Shown here: piece after piece, positions 38,138-46,151 of the stretch
Position numbering within the stretch: the stretch's first letter is position 1
Layout of the letters: every line of letters begins with the position of its first letter
Assembly: GCF_900112035.1 (NCBI RefSeq)
Contig: NZ_FOKC01000007.1
Coordinates: 62,001-126,000 of the forward strand
Source: Nocardioides alpinus
GTDB lineage: Bacteria > Actinomycetota > Actinomycetes > Propionibacteriales > Nocardioidaceae
Length of the DNA stretch: 64,000 nucleotides
Direction: 5' to 3'
Made by a program: the position numbers and the translations under genes
Notes under the pieces: model-generated
What the model saw: the letters and a program-made list of their open reading frames with translations, nothing else
What the model was told of the DNA's origin: nothing
Databases searched by the model: none

Positions 38138-39799
38138 CTAGCCGGCCAGCCAGCTGTGCACGAGCGAGACCACCGAGGCACCCTCACCGGTGGCGGAGGC
38201 GACCCGCTTCATCGAGCCGGAGCGGATGTCGCCGATCGCGAAGATGCCCCGCAGCGTGGTGGCGAGGTCGGCAGGAGGTACGTCGTCGTGCCAGTGCTCG
38301 CGGCTGATGTCGCGGCCGGTGAGCACGAACCCCTTGGCGTCGAGCTCGACCGCGTCCGGCAGCCAGCCGCACTCCGGCGCGGCGCCGAGCAGCAGGAACA
38401 GCCCGCGCGCCTCGACCCGCTCGCGGCTGCCGGTGTCGACGTCCTCGAGGTCGAGCCACGCCAGGTGGCTGACCTCGTCGGGTCCGCCGTCGACGACCCG
38501 CGTCGAGCCGCGCACGGTGATGCGCGGGTTCCACTCGACCTCGTTGATGAGGTAGGACGACATGGTGGCGGTCAGGTCGCGGCGGCGTACGACGATCGTG
38601 ACCTGGCTCGCGAAGCGGGCCGCGTGGATGGCGGCCTGCCCGGCCGAGTTGCCGCCGCCGACGATGACCACGTGGTCGCCGGCCAGCTCGCGCGCGGCCT
38701 GCATCGCCGCCCCGTAGTAGACGCCGCGGCCGACGAGCTCCTCGAGGGAGTCGACGCCGAGGCGGCGGTAGTCGACGCCCGTGGCGATGAGGACGGAGCG
38801 TGCGTGGACGTCGCCGCCCTCGGTGTGCACGATGTGGTGGTCCCCGTCCTCGCACGGTGAGATGCCGGTCGCGGGCCAGCCGGTGAAGAAGCGGGTGCCG
38901 AAGCGCAGCGCCTGGCCGCGGGCCCTCTGGGCCAGTCGCATGCCGGAGATCCCGCGGGGGAAGCCGAGGTAGTTGCGGATCATCGAGCTGGTGCCGGCCT
39001 GCCCGCCGATGGCCTCGGCCTCGAGGCAGACCGTCGAGAGCCCCTCGCTGGAGGCGTACACGCTTGCGGCGAGCCCCGCCGGACCGGCGCCGACCACCAC
39101 CAGGTCGACCACCTCGTCGAGCTCGATGTCGTCGGGGCGGCCGTAGAGCTGGTTGGCCAGCGCGCGGACGCTGGGGCAGTGCCCGCACCAGCCGACGAGG
39201 GACGACACGACCGGCCAGCGGCCCTCGTCCTCGGGGCAGTTCTCCATGACTGCTCGGCCGATCTCGCTGTCGGGGTGGTGCACGCCGGCCGGCATGCCGA
39301 CCCGGCCGAGGTAGTCGAGGAGCTCGCGGGTGAGGGCGTCCTTCTCGGGCGTGATGATCCGGACGTTCTCGATGACGGGGGCCGCGACGGTCGCGTTCCA
39401 CTCGTTGAGCATCTCGCCGATCGCGCCGTGGAACTCCTCGTCGCGCGGGCCCTGCGGCATCAGCAGGAGGGCGTCGACCTTGCCTGCCGCGACCGCGGCG
39501 CGGAAGTCCGCGTTGTCGGCCCGGAAGCGGCTGATGTGAGACACGATCACCCGCCGCGCCGTCGGCACGACCTTCCGGGTGCCGCCGATGAGGGCGTGGA
39601 GCGTGTCCTGGTCGTGGTCGCTGTCGATCACGAACAGCGCGACCTGGTGCCCCGACCCCATCAGCTCCTTGGCCGTCGCCCTGGCGGTGAGCTCGTCGCC
39701 GACGAGGCGTACGTCGTACTCCCGCTCGTACCTGGCGAACGCCTCCGCGAGCACGTCGGCGTGGTGTGCGGAGGCGATGACGATCGCGGGCGCTCCCAT
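38138..39799 (-). CDS. FAD-dependent oxidoreductase (thioredoxin-reductase fold) with N-terminal receiver-like domain
   Basis: A 553-residue protein. Residues 1-130 form a receiver-like alpha/beta domain (IVIASAHHADVLAEAF, LFVIDSDHDQDTLHALIGG). A thioredoxin-like stretch (SSLVGWCGHCPSVRALANQL) follows, then the FAD-binding GAGPAGLAASVYA, and an NAD(P)-binding VIVGGGNSAGQAA; the C-terminal FAIGDIRSGSMKRVASATGEGA closes the FAD domain. The usual TrxR redox pair (CATC) is missing (AIGGQAGTSS). Such proteins are found in actinobacteria as three-part fusions; the electron acceptor is unknown. Confidence 0.86.
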   Translation of the reverse strand: MGAPAIVIASAHHADVLAEAFARYEREYDVRLVGDELTARATAKELMGSGHQVALFVIDSDHDQDTLHALIGGTRKVVPTARRVIVSHISRFRADNADFRAAVAAGKVDALLLMPQGPRDEEFHGAIGEMLNEWNATVAAPVIENVRIITPEKDALTRELLDYLGRVGMPAGVHHPDSEIGRAVMENCPEDEGRWPVVSSLVGWCGHCPSVRALANQLYGRPDDIELDEVVDLVVVGAGPAGLAASVYASSEGLSTVCLEAEAIGGQAGTSSMIRNYLGFPRGISGMRLAQRARGQALRFGTRFFTGWPATGISPCEDGDHHIVHTEGGDVHARSVLIATGVDYRRLGVDSLEELVGRGVYYGAAMQAARELAGDHVVIVGGGNSAGQAAIHAARFASQVTIVVRRRDLTATMSSYLINEVEWNPRITVRGSTRVVDGGPDEVSHLAWLDLEDVDTGSRERVEARGLFLLLGAAPECGWLPDAVELDAKGFVLTGRDISREHWHDDVPPADLATTLRGIFAIGDIRSGSMKRVASATGEGASVVSLVHSWLAG

Positions 39800-39849
39800 G
39801 TCACGACACTAGCCGGGAACGACGAAGTCGTGCCCGGCGTGTGGCGGGA

Positions 39850-39902
39850 GGTTGAGCAAGCCCGCGGGCGAGCTCGCGAGCACGCGACGGCGTGTCGAAA
39901 CC
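39850..39902. repeat. Dispersed repeat unit GGTTGAGC...TGTCGAAACC (locus 1)
   Basis: One 53-base unit bounded by GGTTGAGCAAG and TGTCGAAACC with a GC-rich centre rich in GCGAG steps. The same ends define the inverted double unit at 48.2 kb, and a degenerate copy may lie at 47017-47045. It lies in a 136-base gap between divergent and convergent ends; possible REP-like element. Confidence 0.7.
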
Positions 39903-39935
39903 CCCTTCTAAGGCTGGGCTGCTCGAGGCGATCTC

Positions 39936-41780
39936 TCAGCCGGTGAGGTTGTGGACGTAGCACCAGCGCCACGACTCGTCCGGCTCCGCGGACTGCATGA
40001 CCGGGTGCAGGGTCTCGTGGAAGTGGGACGCCGCGTGCTTGCCGACCGAGGAGTCACAGCAGCCGACGTGGCCGCAGTCCAGGCACTGGCGCAGCGACAC
40101 CCAGGGGGTGCCGTCGGCGAAGCAGGTCGCGCAGACGGGATCGGCGACGGTCTCGATCGCCGGGTGAGCGTCGAGGTCGTCGCACTGGCGCCCGCCGGTG
40201 AAGGCGATCGACCCGACGCGCGTGCGCTCCGGGGCCTCCGCGCCGGCGTCGAGCATCGACTCCTCGATGTCGAGCATCCCGAGGACCTGGCTGACCACCT
40301 CGGACGGCACCCTGCCCTTGCTCCGGACCAGCAGCACCTTGGCGCGCTCGGCGTCGATCATCTCCCCGCGGATCCGCGCGTAGAGCACCGACGGCGTCTC
40401 CTGGTCCTCGGCCGTGGCGAGCTGCTCCCAGGCGGCGAACGAGCGCTGGTCGAGGCGTGACCTGATCTGCTCGGACACGCCGTGGTGGTCGTCGTACTCC
40501 AGCTCGTCGAGCTTGGCCAGACCCGCGTCGGCGGCCTGCTGCAGGAGCGCCGCGCGGGCGAGGGCGTCCTCGGCCGGGTCGGGAGCAGGTACGTCGAGCA
40601 GCCGGGTGAGCAGCGGCAGGGTCAGGCCCTGCAGGAACAGGGTGCCGGCCACGACGGTGAAGGCGACCAGCAGGAGCACCTCGCGGTGGGGGGCGTCGTC
40701 GGGGATGACGAAGGCGGCCGCCAGCGTGACCACGCCGCGCATGCCGGCCCAGCCGATGAGGAAGGTCCACGACGCCGGCAGCGGGTCGGCGCGCAGGCCG
40801 CGGGCCAGCCAGGTGACGAAGACCCAGACCAGGCGCACGACGATGACGGTGACGAGGGTGGCTCCGCAGACCAGCGCGATCCGGCCGGGCGAGAGCGTCG
40901 AGTCGGCGACGTCGGCGAGGATCCAGTCGAGCTGGAGGCCGATGAGCAGGAAGACGGTGTTCTCGAGGACGAACGCGACCGTGCGCCAGGTGATCCGCTC
41001 GGTGATCCGCGACTGCGCGGTCTGGATGATCGGCGCCTTGTGCCCGAGCAGCAGGCCGGCGACCACGACCGAGATCACTCCCGACGCGTGCACCTCCTCG
41101 GCGGCGACGAAGGCGGCGAACGGTGTGAGGAAGGAGATCGCGGTGTCCATCAGCGGGTCGGTGATCCGCTTGCGCAGCCACGCGACCAGCAGGAAGAAGG
41201 CGATCCCGATCAGCAGCCCGCCGCCGGCCGCGCGGAGGAAGTCGAGGCCCACCTCGGCGACAGCCACGCCGCCGGCGAGGGCGGCGATCGCGGTGCGCAG
41301 CGCGACGAGGGCGGTGGCGTCGTTGAGCAGCGACTCGCCCTCGAGGATCGTCACCACGCGCCTCGGCAGTCCGATCTTGCGGGCGACCGCGGTCGCCGCC
41401 ACGGCGTCGGGCGGTGCGACCACCGCGCCGATCGCGATGGCCGCCGCCCAGCCGATGCCTGGAATGAGCCACTCCACGACCGCGCCGACCGCGAGCGCGG
41501 TGAGGACGACCAGCACCACCGAGAGCCGCAGGATGGAGCCCCTGTTGGCGTTGAAGTCGACCAGCGAGGTCTGGATCGCCGCTGCGTAGAGCAGGGGCGG
41601 CAGCAGCCCGAGCAGGACCACCTCGGACTCGAGGTGGATGGTCGGCACGCCCGGGACGTAGGACGCCGCGGCGCCGACGACGATCAGCAGGAGTGGTGCG
41701 GGGAAGTGCAGGCGGTCACTGACGGCGGTGGCAGCCAGCACGACGGCGGCCATCGAGACGAGGAGCAGGGCGAGTTCCAC
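39936..41780 (-). CDS. CPA1-type Na+/H+ antiporter with C-terminal UBP-type zinc finger
   Basis: A 614-residue cation/proton antiporter. The membrane part (about residues 1-400, some 12 helices) includes the antiporter core VAPPDAVAATAVARKIGLPRR and GMRGVVTLAAAF. A cytosolic helical section follows, and the last 85 residues carry C-x2-C, C-x2-C and H-rich pairs (DPVCATC, QCLDCGHVGCC, HFHETLHPVM) of a ZnF-UBP domain, which elsewhere binds ubiquitin C-termini; bacteria lack ubiquitin, so its role is unknown. GTG 41780 start. Confidence 0.9.
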   Translation of the reverse strand: MELALLLVSMAAVVLAATAVSDRLHFPAPLLLIVVGAAASYVPGVPTIHLESEVVLLGLLPPLLYAAAIQTSLVDFNANRGSILRLSVVLVVLTALAVGAVVEWLIPGIGWAAAIAIGAVVAPPDAVAATAVARKIGLPRRVVTILEGESLLNDATALVALRTAIAALAGGVAVAEVGLDFLRAAGGGLLIGIAFFLLVAWLRKRITDPLMDTAISFLTPFAAFVAAEEVHASGVISVVVAGLLLGHKAPIIQTAQSRITERITWRTVAFVLENTVFLLIGLQLDWILADVADSTLSPGRIALVCGATLVTVIVVRLVWVFVTWLARGLRADPLPASWTFLIGWAGMRGVVTLAAAFVIPDDAPHREVLLLVAFTVVAGTLFLQGLTLPLLTRLLDVPAPDPAEDALARAALLQQAADAGLAKLDELEYDDHHGVSEQIRSRLDQRSFAAWEQLATAEDQETPSVLYARIRGEMIDAERAKVLLVRSKGRVPSEVVSQVLGMLDIEESMLDAGAEAPERTRVGSIAFTGGRQCDDLDAHPAIETVADPVCATCFADGTPWVSLRQCLDCGHVGCCDSSVGKHAASHFHETLHPVMQSAEPDESWRWCYVHNLTG

Positions 41781-41834
41781 GTGGTGAAGTCTCCCAGACG
41801 GGCTGCTCGTGTCTCGACCATCAGATGACCGGGG

Positions 41835-42386
41835 TCAGCGGACGACGTCGTAGACCTGGAGCGTGATCCCGTTGGAGTAGGCGGCGTGCTCGGTGAGTGC
41901 GAGCCTCGTCTTGTCGCCCTCGCCGAAGAGCCGCTTGCCGCCGCCGAGCACCAGTGGGAACACCAGCAGGTGGTAGCGGTCGACCAGGCCGGCGGCGGCC
42001 AGCCCCTGCGCCAGGGTCGCGCTGCCGTGCACGTGGATCTCGCCGCCCTCGGTCTCCTTGAGCGCGGCGACCTCGTCGAGGGAGCGGAGGACCGAGGTGT
42101 TGTGCCACTCGGGGTCCTGCAGCGTGGACGAGACGACGTACTTGGGCATCGCGTTGTAGGTCGCGAACTCCTCCATCGAGGGCCACACCGGGGCGAACTC
42201 GTCGTACGACTGGCGTCCGAGGAGGAGCGCGCTGGCTGCCAGGGTCTCGCGGCCCTTGATCTCGTAGGCCGCCTCGTCGAAGGCGACGTCCTTGAAGGTC
42301 CAGCCGGCGTGCGGGTGCTCGCCGCCGCCGGGGGAGTCGACGATGCCGTCGAGGGTGATGAACTCGGTGACGACGATGGGACGCAT
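41835..42386 (-). CDS. RibD C-terminal/dihydrofolate-reductase-like protein
   Basis: A 183-residue protein of the RibD_C fold. Recognisable steps are TLDGIVDSPGG, LLLGRQSYDEF, VVSSTLQDP, VHGSATLAQGL and FPLVLGGGKRLF, which form the NADPH-binding pocket. Family members reduce small pteridine- or flavin-like substrates; the exact one is unknown. It is the last gene of an ArsR-SRPBCC-RibD_C operon. Confidence 0.9.
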   Translation of the reverse strand: MRPIVVTEFITLDGIVDSPGGGEHPHAGWTFKDVAFDEAAYEIKGRETLAASALLLGRQSYDEFAPVWPSMEEFATYNAMPKYVVSSTLQDPEWHNTSVLRSLDEVAALKETEGGEIHVHGSATLAQGLAAAGLVDRYHLLVFPLVLGGGKRLFGEGDKTRLALTEHAAYSNGITLQVYDVVR

Positions 42387-42426
42387 GGGGTGTTCCTCTT
42401 TTCGATCAGGTCGGGGTGGGGACGGC

Positions 42427-42915
42427 TCAGGAGGCGAGCAGGTCGTCGATCTGGTTGATGGCGAGCGTGGATCCCTCGACGACGCCCATGTCGAGCACCT
42501 TCTGGAGCGCCTCGGCGGACGCGTAGGTCCCGACGAAGGTGGCGCGGGTGCCGCCGTCGGCCTCGGCGAAGGCGTAGTCGTTGCTCGCCACCGGCATCTC
42601 GGGGTTGGGCGCGAAGGTCTCGTCGAGGGCGAAGCCGTCCTCGAAGGTGAACCCGCCGGGCTCGTCCACCGTGGTGATCACCCAGTAGGCGTAGTAGTTC
42701 TCGCCCTCCGGGCTGGTCATGAAGTAGTTCATCCGGCCTCCGGGCGCCATCTCGTGGTCGACGAACGTGGCCGGGTAGCCCGGAGGTCCCCAGACCCGCT
42801 CGAGCTGGCGCGGGTCGGCATAGACCTGCCACACGCGGTCGAGGGGTGCGGCGAAGTCGGCGGTGATGGTCAGGGTGAGGGCGTCGAGGTCGTGCTGGAC
42901 GTCGGTGACGGGCAT
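42427..42915 (-). CDS. SRPBCC/AHSA1-family protein
   Basis: A 162-residue START-like fold protein (AHSA1 type): FAAPLDRVWQVYADPRQLERVWGPPG and a C-terminal W/F-rich strand. Often encoded behind ArsR-type regulators in actinobacteria. It binds a hydrophobic ligand; no catalytic residue is visible. It is 6 bases downstream of the ArsR gene and 40 upstream of the RibD_C gene. Confidence 0.9.
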   Translation of the reverse strand: MPVTDVQHDLDALTLTITADFAAPLDRVWQVYADPRQLERVWGPPGYPATFVDHEMAPGGRMNYFMTSPEGENYYAYWVITTVDEPGGFTFEDGFALDETFAPNPEMPVASNDYAFAEADGGTRATFVGTYASAEALQKVLDMGVVEGSTLAINQIDDLLAS

Positions 42916-42921
42916 GGCGGA

Positions 42922-43278
42922 TCAGTCCTTCTCGGTGGTGGTGTCGGTGGCGAAGAGCTCGTCCATCCGGGAGATGCGGCCGCGCCAGAGAGCCTCGAGG
43001 TCGGTAAGCATCACGCCCACGGACCGCACGGCCTCCACGTCGCCGCTGGCCAGCGCCTCGCGCCCCTGCCGACGCTTGGTCAGCAGGCCCGCCCGCTCCA
43101 GCACGGCGACGTGCTTCTGGACGGCCGCGAAGCTCATGTCGTAGCTCTTCGCCAGGGTCGAGACCGAGTGCTCGCCGGCCAGCACGCGACGCAGGATGTC
43201 GCGCCGGGTCCGGTCGGCGAGGGCGTGGAACCAGGCGTCGGCCCGGTCCTCCGCCTCGCTGCCCTCGGGGTGCGTCAT
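42922..43278 (-). CDS. ArsR-family winged-helix regulator
   Basis: A 118-residue regulator: FHALADRTRRDILRRVL for the N-terminal helices, SFAAVQKHVAVLERAGLL for the recognition helix, then a basic RRQGREA wing. No cysteine pair for metal sensing is visible, so this is the SRPBCC-linked, non-metal type. ATG 43278 is preferred to an upstream in-frame ATG because it leaves the operator palindrome (43289) outside the coding region. Confidence 0.9.
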   Translation of the reverse strand: MTHPEGSEAEDRADAWFHALADRTRRDILRRVLAGEHSVSTLAKSYDMSFAAVQKHVAVLERAGLLTKRRQGREALASGDVEAVRSVGVMLTDLEALWRGRISRMDELFATDTTTEKD

Positions 43279-43288
43279 GTGACCAACA

Positions 43289-43306
43289 TACAACCAGTCG
43301 GTTGTA
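43289..43306. promoter_or_regulatory. Palindromic operator of the ArsR-type operon
   Basis: A perfect inverted repeat TACAACC-N4-GGTTGTA lies 11 bases upstream of the ArsR-type start. Its AT-rich half sites stand out in the GC-rich gap, and a winged-helix dimer is expected to bind such a site and repress its own operon. Confidence 0.75.
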
Positions 43307-43379
43307 CGTTGTCAAGGGTCGATTCAGGGCCTTTCGGGTGAGCACCAGCCGCGGTCGCGCGACGTACGATCCTCGTCGG

Positions 43380-43397
43380 GGCGCGATCTCTCGCGCC
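43380..43397. promoter_or_regulatory. GC palindrome in the leader of the Ser/Thr kinase gene
   Basis: A 7-bp stem GGCGCGA/TCGCGCC with a 4-base loop lies 30 bases upstream of the kinase start. It could be a leader hairpin or protein-binding site; function not shown. Confidence 0.35.
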
Positions 43398-43426
43398 TCG
43401 ACTCCGACAGAAGTGGGGCACCACCC

Positions 43427-44365
43427 GTGCACAGACTCGTGCAGGGCCTCGAGCTCGGAGGCCGCTACGTGCTGCAGGAGCGGATCGCAGCGGGCGGCAT
43501 GTCCGACGTGTGGCGGGGTCTGGACGGCGTCCTGCAGCGCGAGGTCGCGGTGAAGGTGATGCGCGCGGATCCCGACAACGAGGAGATCTTCGCGGCTCGG
43601 TTCCGCGACGAGGCGCTGCACTCGGCGGCGCTGATGCACACCAACATCACGACCGTCTTCGACTACGGCGAGGACGACCACCTCACCTACCTCGTGATGG
43701 AGCTCGTCCCGGGGCTGCCCCTGTCCGCCATCATCCGCGAGCAGGGTCCGATCCCGGTTGACTCCGTGCGCTCGATCATCGGCCAGGCCGCGCTCGCGCT
43801 CGGCGTCGCCCACGAGGCGCGGGTCGTCCACCGCGACGTCAAGCCCGCCAACATCCTGGTGCGCCCCGACGGCGTCGTGAAGCTCACCGACTTCGGCATC
43901 GCGCGAGCCCTCGACGCGATCGGCCACACCCGCTTCGGCGAGATGCTCGGCACCCCCAACTACATCAGCCCGGAGCAGGCGCTGGGCGACCAGGCCACCG
44001 GCGCCAGCGACCTCTACGCCCTCGGCGTGGTGGCCCACGAGATGCTCAACGGCCAGCGCCCCTTCGACCGCGGAACGCCGATCGCGACGGCGATGTCGCA
44101 CGTCAACGAGCCGCCGCCGCCGTTGGGCGACGACGTCCCGATCGAGATGCGCGCCGTTGTCGAGGCGCTGCTCGAGAAGCAGCCGGGCAACCGCCCGGCC
44201 AATGCCCGGACCGTCGCGCAGATGCTCGGCATCGCCGACAACGAGCTCTCCGGCCTGGCCGAGGGACTCGCCACCGCGGTCAGCGGCGAGTTCGTCGACG
44301 ACACCCGGACGCCCGTCACCGACCTGCCCACGATGGCGGGCCGGCCGGACGAGCTGACCGACTGA
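43427..44365 (+). CDS. Soluble Hanks-type Ser/Thr protein kinase
   Basis: A 312-residue kinase. Glycine loop IAAGGMSDVWRG (20-31), ATP-binding K43 in AVKVM, catalytic HRDVKPAN with D137, DFG at 155-157, and GTPNYISPEQ in the activation segment are all intact. It ends shortly after the C-lobe, without transmembrane helix or PASTA/sensor domain, so it is cytosolic, unlike PknB-type kinases. The C-terminal 40 residues are Thr-rich (DDTRTPVTDLPTM) and could be autophosphorylation sites. GTG start 43427. Confidence 0.93.
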   Translation: MHRLVQGLELGGRYVLQERIAAGGMSDVWRGLDGVLQREVAVKVMRADPDNEEIFAARFRDEALHSAALMHTNITTVFDYGEDDHLTYLVMELVPGLPLSAIIREQGPIPVDSVRSIIGQAALALGVAHEARVVHRDVKPANILVRPDGVVKLTDFGIARALDAIGHTRFGEMLGTPNYISPEQALGDQATGASDLYALGVVAHEMLNGQRPFDRGTPIATAMSHVNEPPPPLGDDVPIEMRAVVEALLEKQPGNRPANARTVAQMLGIADNELSGLAEGLATAVSGEFVDDTRTPVTDLPTMAGRPDELTD

Positions 44366-44368
44366 CGC

Positions 44369-45052
44369 TCAGCGCTTCGTCGCCTCGTCGATCAGCGCCG
44401 CGAGAGCGGCCGGCTGGGTGAACATCGGCCAGTGGCCGGAGTCCAGGTCCACCAGCTCGAGCGCCGTGGCGTCGGCCAGCTCGGGGACGTCGCCGGACTC
44501 GATCCACTCGCGTGCCTGATCGGGCGTGAACTCCGGGCAGACCAGGGTGAGCGGCACCCCGTGGCGGCGCTCGTCGATCCAGTGCACGACGCCCTTGGTC
44601 ACGCCGACCGGCACGGGGACCGTCCGAGCCGCGACCTCGGCCTTGAGCTCGGGCGACATGTCGTCGGAGTCGGGGCCGGCGAAGGGCTCCCATCCCGGGA
44701 ACGGGACCGCGTCGCCGGTCGGCTCGAAGAAGTCGGCGTACGTCGTCTCGCCGGTGGACGGGAAGCCGCCGACGAGCACGACACCGGTCACCGCGTCGGG
44801 CCTGCGGTCCGCCGCCACCCACGCCAGCGTGCTGGCGGCGGAGTGGCCGACCACGAGGGGTGCTCCGTCGGCGGCATCGACCGCGGCGAGCACGGCCCCC
44901 ACCTGGTCCTCGTACGTCGCGGCGACGGCGTCGTCGCCCTGTCCGGGCAGCGTCACTGCGATGCCGCGGTGGCCGAGCTCCTCCAGCTCGGGGAGCACGT
45001 CGTCCCACGCTGATCCGTCGAGCCAGAGTCCGGCGACGAGCACGATGTCCAT
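44369..45052 (-). CDS. Alpha/beta hydrolase
   Basis: A 227-residue hydrolase. The oxyanion region VLVAGLWLDGSAW starts the chain, the nucleophile elbow is VVGHSAAS, and a histidine in LDSGHWPMF lies near the end. Resembles EstA/PnbA-like small esterases acting on small molecules. An AAGGAG precedes the ATG. It is divergent from the WYL regulator gene at 45147 across a 94-base region holding the palindrome at 45105, so it is a likely target of that regulator. Confidence 0.88.
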   Translation of the reverse strand: MDIVLVAGLWLDGSAWDDVLPELEELGHRGIAVTLPGQGDDAVAATYEDQVGAVLAAVDAADGAPLVVGHSAASTLAWVAADRRPDAVTGVVLVGGFPSTGETTYADFFEPTGDAVPFPGWEPFAGPDSDDMSPELKAEVAARTVPVPVGVTKGVVHWIDERRHGVPLTLVCPEFTPDQAREWIESGDVPELADATALELVDLDSGHWPMFTQPAALAALIDEATKR

Positions 45053-45104
45053 GAGCTTCTCCTTGCTGGTGGTGGTCGACCCTCGGGTCCCACCCTAGGA
45101 AACA

Positions 45105-45127
45105 TTCCGGACGCTCCACGTCCGGAA
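45105..45127. promoter_or_regulatory. Palindromic operator between the hydrolase and WYL-regulator genes
   Basis: TTCCGGAC-N7-GTCCGGAA is a perfect inverted repeat in the shared promoter region, 20 bases upstream of the regulator start and 53 from the hydrolase start. It is the natural binding site for the divergently encoded YafY-type regulator. Confidence 0.65.
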
Positions 45128-45146
45128 CTGGTGCGAGGATGCGGAC

Positions 45147-46100
45147 ATGAGCGAGATCAGCCCCACCGCGCGGGCCCTCCGGGCGCTCGACATCCTGCAG
45201 TCCCGGCCGGGTGTCACGGCGAGCGAGCTGGCCCAGCGCCTCGGCGTCACCGAGCGAGCGGCGCGGCGCTACGTCGCGATCCTGCGCGAGGCCGACATCC
45301 CGGTCGAGTCGACGCGCGGACCCTACGGCGGCTACCGGCTCGGCCGCGGCCTCCGGCTGCCGCCGCTGGTGTTCACCGCGACCGAGGCACTCGGCCTGGT
45401 GATGGCGGCGCTCGACTCCCAGCACGCGGTCGCCGACCCGGACGACCCGGTCGGGGCGGCGCTCGGCAAGATCTTGCGCGTGCTGCCGACCAACGTGGCG
45501 CGGCAGGCGGCGACGATGCGCGAGACGGCGCGCGCGGTGCCGGAGCGGTGGCCGGCCAAGCCCGACCCGACCATCACCAGCGACCTCGTCGCGGCCGTCG
45601 ACGCGCAGCGGCGCGTGCGCTTCGGCTATCGCACCGCAGCCGGCAACGCGCGGACCTTCGAGGTCGATCCGTGGTCGGTGGTGGTGCGCTACGGGCGGTG
45701 GTACCTGCTCTGCTTCTCCCACCACGCCGACGCGCTGCGCACCTTCCGCATCGACCGGATCACCGAGGTCGCGCTGCTGGACGAGACGTTCGACGTGCCT
45801 GCCGACCTCGACCCGGCGCGGGAGCTCGAGGCCAACCTGGGCAGGGGCTGGGAGCACGAGACCCACGTCGTGTTCGACGCGCCCCACGCGGAGGTGCGCC
45901 ACTGGGTCCGGCCCACCCTCGGCGACCTGCGGGAGCTGCCCGACGGCCGGTGCGAGCTGGTGGGCAGCACCAGCAACGCGCAGGCGTACGCGGGTGAGTG
46001 GCTGGCCGGCATCCCGTTCGGCTTCACGGTGGTCGGGGGCGAGGAGCTGCGGGCCGCCGTGGCCGAGGTGGGCGCGCGGTTCACGGACGCGGTCCGGTGA
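45147..46100 (+). CDS. YafY-type regulator (HTH_11 + WYL domain)
   Basis: A 317-residue transcription factor. N-terminal winged helix (RALRALDILQSRPGVTASELAQRLGVTERAARRYV-type spacing, residues 8-45), then the WYL domain with RFGYRTAAGNARTFEVDPWSVVVRYGRWYLLCF, the W-Y-L motif itself in RWYLLCF. WYL domains sense nucleic acids or small ligands. It probably controls the adjacent hydrolase gene. The coding end touches the repeat at 46101. Confidence 0.92.
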   Translation: MSEISPTARALRALDILQSRPGVTASELAQRLGVTERAARRYVAILREADIPVESTRGPYGGYRLGRGLRLPPLVFTATEALGLVMAALDSQHAVADPDDPVGAALGKILRVLPTNVARQAATMRETARAVPERWPAKPDPTITSDLVAAVDAQRRVRFGYRTAAGNARTFEVDPWSVVVRYGRWYLLCFSHHADALRTFRIDRITEVALLDETFDVPADLDPARELEANLGRGWEHETHVVFDAPHAEVRHWVRPTLGDLRELPDGRCELVGSTSNAQAYAGEWLAGIPFGFTVVGGEELRAAVAEVGARFTDAVR

Positions 46101-46147
46101 GTCGAGTGCGCTCGCGGTAGCAGTCGCCGCAGGGCCGCGCACTCGAC
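46101..46147. repeat. 47-bp palindromic repeat GAGTGCGCTCGCGGTAG (copy 1)
   Basis: Begins at the first base after the regulator's stop. Its 11-bp ends (GTCGAGTGCGC / GCGCACTCGAC) are perfect inverted repeats. The whole 47-base unit recurs, inverted, at 61204-61250 with only a handful of changes. Both copies separate convergent gene pairs, suggesting a bidirectional terminator or REP-like element. Confidence 0.8.
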
Positions 46148-46151
46148 CGTG

